Below are positions 15,570 through 19,044 of a DNA stretch of 19,044 nucleotides, one piece after another. The stretch covers positions 1 through 19,044 of the forward strand of contig JASHUR010000125.1 of NCBI GenBank assembly GCA_030039895.1, read 5' to 3'. The first letter of the stretch is position 1; the number at the start of each line of letters is the position of its first letter. The notes beneath the pieces are model-generated. The model was given only the letters and a program-made list of their open reading frames with translations, made no database searches and had not been told where the DNA came from. This DNA comes from Acidobacteriaceae bacterium (GTDB taxonomy: Bacteria > Acidobacteriota > Terriglobia > Terriglobales > Acidobacteriaceae). The position numbers were made by a program, and so were the translations under genes.

Positions 15570-16302
15570 CCAGGCCATCGCAACACTTCCCGAACACGAT
15601 CAGCCCGCGCACGAGCACCCGGAGTATGTGCGTCATCACTTTGCGAATGCCGAACAGCAGCGGGAGACCGCCAACTTCGGCATGTGGCTCTTCCTGCTTA
15701 CGGAAATCATGTTCTTCAGCGGCATGTTCGCCGCCTATCTCATCTATCGGAACTGGTACTATCCTGCTTTCGTCGCCGGCAGCCATTACATGATCATCTG
15801 GGCCGGCACGTTGAACACCGCCGTGCTCATCTGCTCCAGCTTCACCATGGCCATGGGCGTCTACTCGGCGGAAATGCGCAACCGCAAGGCGCTGCTCCGC
15901 TGGCTCACGCTCACTCTCCTCCTGGGCTTTGTCTTCCTCGGCATCAAGGCCTATGAGTGGCATGCCGAATGGGTCGAGCAGCACGTACCTGGCCTCAACT
16001 TCAGCATCGAAGATTTCACCCACATCAATCCGCAGTACCCGGACGACAGGCCGCTCTCGCCCGACATGGCAGAGAAGACACAGGTTTACTTCTCCCTCTA
16101 CTTTGCCATGACCGGCATGCACGCGCTGCACATGTGCATCGGCTGCGGCATCCTCATCATCCTGCTCTTCCAGGCCTGGGGCGGTGCCTACACCAACGGG
16201 CACATGAACACAATCGAGAACTTCGGACTGTACTGGCACTTCGTCGATATCGTGTGGATATTCCTGTTCCCATTGCTCTATCTCATAAGCCGACACCAAT
16301 GA
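15562..16302 (+). CDS. coxC: Cytochrome c oxidase subunit III, five-helix form, TTG start
   Basis: Subunit III is an integral membrane subunit that stabilises the catalytic core. The product, about 246 residues, has a polar N-terminus, then five helices at about 40-61, 76-101, 110-130, 174-203 and 221-243. Blocks such as GMWLFLLTEIMFF, SLYFAMTGMHALHM and LYWHFVDIVWIFLFPLLYL are typical of the family. A soluble loop of about 40 residues lies between helices three and four. No ATG is available near the right place. The TTG at 15562 has GAGGTG (15549-15554) 7 nt upstream, overlaps the coxA stop by 8 nt and gives a normal N-terminus. An ATG at 15481 in the same frame would add 27 residues of atypical, basic sequence inside coxA and is unlikely. 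Also called ctaE. Confidence 0.93.
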   Translation: MDSQAIATLPEHDQPAHEHPEYVRHHFANAEQQRETANFGMWLFLLTEIMFFSGMFAAYLIYRNWYYPAFVAGSHYMIIWAGTLNTAVLICSSFTMAMGVYSAEMRNRKALLRWLTLTLLLGFVFLGIKAYEWHAEWVEQHVPGLNFSIEDFTHINPQYPDDRPLSPDMAEKTQVYFSLYFAMTGMHALHMCIGCGILIILLFQAWGGAYTNGHMNTIENFGLYWHFVDIVWIFLFPLLYLISRHQ

Positions 16303-16335
16303 CCGCACCGTTCAACCAGGTTTTGAGGAAATTCG

Positions 16336-16644
16336 ATGTCTGAGCCGACACACCACGCACACAAAATAGTTTCGCCGAGGGTCTACCTTGCCATCTGGGC
16401 GTCGCTGCTCTTCTTCACCGCGCTCACCGTCGCCGTGTCGTATCTTGAACTGGGTGTCTTCAACGCGATTGCGGCCATCGGCATCGCAGTCATCAAGAGC
16501 ACTCTCGTTGTGCTCTTCTTCATGCACGTCCGCTACAGTTCCAAACTAACCAAGCTTACGGTCTTCTCGGGAATCTTCCTCTTTCTCGTCCTCATTACCA
16601 TGACCCTCACCGACTACATCAGCCGCGCCTGGGGTATGTGGTAG
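16336..16644 (+). CDS. coxD: Cytochrome c oxidase subunit IV (COX4_pro type)
   Basis: A small membrane subunit of the caa3 oxidase, 102 residues with three helices at about 17-36, 40-63 and 74-93. The block IKSTLVVLFFMHVRYSSKLTK (from residue 53) is characteristic of prokaryotic COX subunit IV. It has no cofactor ligands and likely helps stability or assembly. GAGGAA (16323-16328) lies 7 nt before the ATG. It is the last cistron of the operon, 33 nt after coxC. Also called ctaF. Confidence 0.92.
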   Translation: MSEPTHHAHKIVSPRVYLAIWASLLFFTALTVAVSYLELGVFNAIAAIGIAVIKSTLVVLFFMHVRYSSKLTKLTVFSGIFLFLVLITMTLTDYISRAWGMW

Positions 16645-16655
16645 TCATCTTTCAT

Positions 16656-16692
16656 CGGGGCGTGGCATGGGCTGCGCCCTCTTCCCCGTTTT
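16656..16692 (+). terminator. Candidate terminator of the act-sco-cox operon
   Basis: CGGGG (16656-16660) can pair with CCCCG (16684-16688), followed directly by TTTT (16689-16692). An alternative shorter stem GGGCG/CGCCC (16658-16662 with 16675-16679) competes with it. The stem is short and the loop long, so this is weak evidence, but the position just after coxD fits. Confidence 0.3.
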
Positions 16693-16759
16693 CATCCCGC
16701 CGAAAGCATCCCTCCTGTAGTCCCGGTTTCCGCGTCACGGCCAGCGCTCTCCCGCTACC

Positions 16760-16782
16760 ATGAAGTCCTGAGATTACTTCAT
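16760..16782 (+). promoter_or_regulatory. Inverted repeat overlapping the photolyase start codon
   Basis: ATGAAGT (16760-16766) and ACTTCAT (16776-16782) form a perfect 7-bp inverted repeat with a 9-nt spacer. The right arm covers the first two bases of the photolyase ATG. It could be an operator-like palindrome or an mRNA hairpin that hides the start codon; no good Shine-Dalgarno site is visible otherwise. Confidence 0.35.
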
Positions 16783-18196
16783 GACCGCGCTCCAATCCGA
16801 AATCCCTGCCTTCCTGCAAAAACTCGCCCAAAATCCCCGCATCACGGTTCGTAGGCCCGGAGCGCCACTCAAAGGCAGCAAATGCATCCTCTACTGGATG
16901 CAGCGTGCACAGCGCGGCCTCGACAACCCTGCGGTCGATCTCGCCGTCGCCATCGGTAACGAACTCGGCCTTCCCGTCATCGCCTATTTCTCCGTTATTT
17001 CCAGCTTTCCGCACGCCAACCTGCGCCACTATGCCTTTCTGAATCAGGGTCTAGCTGATATTGAAGAGGACCTCGCCGAGCGCAACATTACCTTTGTCGT
17101 TCGGCGCCCCCCGAATCACTCGCTGGAGACGTTCCTCAACGAAGTCCGCGCCGCCATGGTCATCGGTGATGAGAATCCATGTCGCGAACCGGAGCGCTGG
17201 CGCAAAGTTCTCGCCAAACGGCTCAGCCTCCCCTTTTGGACCGTCGACGCCGATGTAGTCGTCCCTTCGTCTCTCTTTCCCAAACATCAATACATGCTGC
17301 ATATCATGCGTCCGCGCCTCAACGCCGCGCTGCCCCAATACCTCAAGCCGCTTCCAAATCTCACCGCCGATCATGCATGGCCTGCTCCGCGCAACTTTGA
17401 ACGCTTTCCCGTCCGTAGCGACATCACACAAGGTTGGCGCGAACTCGACCGTACCATTAAGCCCGTCGACCACTTTACCGGCGGAACTCACGCCGCCCTT
17501 AAGCGCCTTCGCCATTTCGTCGACCACCTTCTACCGGGCTATGACACGCAGCGCAACCATCCCGAAGTTGACGGAACCAGCCAAATGTCACCCTATCTCC
17601 ACTTCGGTCACATCAGCCCTCTTACCGTCGCGCTCGCTGTCGACAAAGCCTTAAAGCAAGGCGGTGTCTCACAAACCGCGCGCGACTCATTCATTGACGA
17701 GCTCATCGGATGGCGCGAGCTATCCGTCAACTTCGTCAAATACGTCCCGAACTACGACTCAATTGAATGTGCACCGGAATGGGCGCAGAGGACCCTTCGA
17801 GAGCACGCCTCTGACCTACGTGATCCCATCTATACCCTCGATCAGCTTGAACGTGCAGAAACATATGACGAGCTATGGAATGCTGCCCAGCTCCAGATGG
17901 TCCGCACTGGCTGGATGCACAACTACCTCCGCATGTACTGGGCAAAAAAAATCCTCGAGTGGTCCGCCAATCCCGCCAAAGCATGGGAGTATGCCGTCAT
18001 TCTCAACGACAAGTATGAGCTCGATGGTCGCGACCCCAATGGCTATAGCGGAATCGCATGGGCAATCGGCGGAGTCCATGACCGCCCCTGGTTTGACCGT
18101 CCTATCTTTGGGACCATCCGCTACATGTCCGGCGCGTCTACGGGCAAGAAATTCGATTCCAGGCGTTACCTCCGCCAGATCGCCGATCTGGCCTGA
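16781..18196 (+). CDS. Class II CPD photolyase
   Basis: A 471-residue flavoprotein that uses blue light to split cyclobutane pyrimidine dimers in DNA. It is placed in class II by the N-terminal block ILYWMQRAQRGLDNPA (36-51) and the C-terminal signature GRDPNGYSGIAWAIGGVHD (416-434) followed by RPIFGTIRYM (440-449). FAD-binding segments include MSPYLHFGHISP (269-280) and ELIGWRELSVNF (307-318). Tryptophans W366, W387 and W394 have the same spacing as the electron-transfer triad I recall from the Methanosarcina mazei class II enzyme. Length is normal. The ATG at 16781 is the first usable start; the ribosome site is poor and an inverted repeat overlaps it. It is probably transcribed separately from the oxidase operon. 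The common E. coli-type class I photolyase lacks these signatures. Confidence 0.93.
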   Translation: MTALQSEIPAFLQKLAQNPRITVRRPGAPLKGSKCILYWMQRAQRGLDNPAVDLAVAIGNELGLPVIAYFSVISSFPHANLRHYAFLNQGLADIEEDLAERNITFVVRRPPNHSLETFLNEVRAAMVIGDENPCREPERWRKVLAKRLSLPFWTVDADVVVPSSLFPKHQYMLHIMRPRLNAALPQYLKPLPNLTADHAWPAPRNFERFPVRSDITQGWRELDRTIKPVDHFTGGTHAALKRLRHFVDHLLPGYDTQRNHPEVDGTSQMSPYLHFGHISPLTVALAVDKALKQGGVSQTARDSFIDELIGWRELSVNFVKYVPNYDSIECAPEWAQRTLREHASDLRDPIYTLDQLERAETYDELWNAAQLQMVRTGWMHNYLRMYWAKKILEWSANPAKAWEYAVILNDKYELDGRDPNGYSGIAWAIGGVHDRPWFDRPIFGTIRYMSGASTGKKFDSRRYLRQIADLA

Positions 18197-18407
18197 GCGC
18201 ACCGTCATAATCCCGCATCTTCAGCGCAAGTCAACTATTGAACAAAAGTAATCTGTCGCGTCGCCATACCCCGTCCCATAATGGGCCAACAAGACCCTTT
18301 CTGAAACTGACGCTGGAATTCTCTTCACTCCAGTCTCATGCGCGCCTCCGTTCGCATGTTGAATGGACCTGAGATCGTTGGCTTTCGACCGACAAAGTGG
18401 CGCAAAA
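18197..18407. other. Intergenic region after the photolyase
   Basis: This 211-bp stretch has no supported gene. A small palindrome CCCAT-A-ATGGG spans 18275-18285 and contains CATAAT, a possible -10 box without a convincing -35. I see no terminator with a T run. Confidence 0.4.
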
Positions 18408-19044
18408 ATGCACACCCATCGACCCAAACTCGTCGTCCGGTTCGCCGTCAGTTTTCTGGCCTTCATGCTCCTCGCGCTCACATCTGTCGCTGCGGCTGCG
18501 CAGCACCTCAGCAATCGCTTCACCGTCAATCCTGCCCTCGGCAATGAACTGCTCGCCCGGCAACGGACGGCAAAGTTCCTCGCCGAGCGTGGAATCGCCC
18601 TTCCGCCCGGTGTACATTCCCGCTTCGCACTCAGCCCTGCGCAAATGCTTGCTCGTGCGCGCGGCCTCTATCGCGCTCAGGTCGCTGCAAGCTCAACTTC
18701 CGGCTCGTCCACTCCGGTCTGGCAACCGGTCGGCCCGGCGCAGGTAGTCACTTCGGCCTATGGCAATGTCGCGGGCCGTGTGACCAGTGTCGCAGTGGAT
18801 CCCTCCGACTCTACAGGAAACACCGTCTACGTCGGTACCGCGTTCGGCGGAGTCTGGAAGTCCGCCAACGCTGCGGGAGACTCCTCCTCAGTCACCCTCG
18901 TGCCGCTTACCGATTCTGTCTACTCGTCCATCTCCGGGTTTGACTCTGCCCCTTCGCTGAGCATCGGTGCCGTGAGCGTGCAGCCCGTCTCTGCCGGAAC
19001 GGCCCCGGTCATCCTTGCCGGCACCGGGGTTCCCAACGATACAA
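18408..19044 (+). CDS. Secreted beta-propeller-like protein, 3' end missing
   Basis: The frame is open from the ATG at 18408 to the window edge, giving 212 N-terminal residues of what is probably a long protein. Residues 1-25 look like a Sec signal peptide: basic MHTHRPKLVVR, a hydrophobic core FAVSFLAFMLLALTSV and an AAA cleavage site before Gln-His. After about 75 residues of helical-looking sequence, the segment RVTSVAVDPSDSTGNTVYVG followed by TAFGGVWKSANA looks like a blade of the VPS10/sialidase (BNR)-type propeller. A second partial one may begin at LSIGAVSVQPV. Such proteins are common in Acidobacteria and may act in binding or degrading polymers outside the cell, but no catalytic motif is seen here. 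The ribosome site is weak (AGTGG at 18397-18401 region). Function is not assigned. Confidence 0.7.
   Translation, partial: MHTHRPKLVVRFAVSFLAFMLLALTSVAAAAQHLSNRFTVNPALGNELLARQRTAKFLAERGIALPPGVHSRFALSPAQMLARARGLYRAQVAASSTSGSSTPVWQPVGPAQVVTSAYGNVAGRVTSVAVDPSDSTGNTVYVGTAFGGVWKSANAAGDSSSVTLVPLTDSVYSSISGFDSAPSLSIGAVSVQPVSAGTAPVILAGTGVPNDT

Noticed and set aside
15382..16308. Antisense open frame (308 codons) opposite coxA end and coxC
   Set aside because: Shadow of well-supported cox genes; composition rich in Glu/His/Asp/Val without domain features.
18275..18285. CCCAT-A-ATGGG palindrome as an operator or promoter
   Set aside because: Only 5 bp per arm and no convincing -35 box; expected by chance often.
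1..19044. Mobile element, CRISPR array, tRNA or defence island
   Set aside because: No transposase, integrase, regular direct repeats, tRNA-like sequence or defence genes were seen by eye; the window reads as stable metabolic chromosome.

Overview
The window looks like a piece of chromosome from a GC-rich Gram-negative bacterium, most likely an Acidobacteriota member of the Terriglobia type. That placement is an inference from the gene order (alternative complex III, then an SCO protein, then a caa3 oxidase), the base composition and the protein style. I could not run a search to confirm it. I see no tRNA, rRNA, CRISPR array, insertion sequence or other mobile element.

Left flank (1-2686): the 3' part of a DsbA/thioredoxin-fold protein on the + strand converges on a branched-chain amino acid aminotransferase gene (ilvE, - strand). 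A perfect 10-bp stem hairpin between them probably terminates both. Next, also on the - strand, is a compact HhH-GPD DNA glycosylase of the AlkA family.

Centre (about 2870-16644): one long + strand respiratory operon. A sigma70-like promoter (TTGCGA, 17-nt spacer, TATATT) stands upstream of actA. The genes are actA (pentaheme cytochrome c), actB (Tat-targeted molybdopterin-oxidoreductase-like plus iron-sulfur subunit), actC (NrfD-type quinol-site membrane subunit), actD, actE (monoheme lipoprotein cytochrome c), actF (second NrfD-type subunit), a single-helix protein of unknown function, an SCO copper chaperone, then coxB (CuA subunit fused to cytochrome c), coxA (heme-copper subunit I of A2 type with the YS motif), coxC and coxD. 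Most junctions overlap or are under 10 nt; two gaps of about 90 nt have purine-rich leaders.

How they work together: ACIII oxidises menaquinol at the membrane and passes electrons through the Fe-S clusters of ActB and the hemes of ActA and ActE. The heme c domain fused to CoxB can take them to CuA and then to heme a and the heme a3-CuB centre of CoxA, where O2 is reduced. SCO delivers copper, probably to CuA. Co-transcription of all parts fits an ACIII-caa3 supercomplex. The least explained part is the roughly 208-residue single-helix protein between actF and sco.

Right flank (16645-19044): a class II CPD photolyase gene (+), then the 5' end of a gene for a secreted beta-propeller-like protein that runs off the window.
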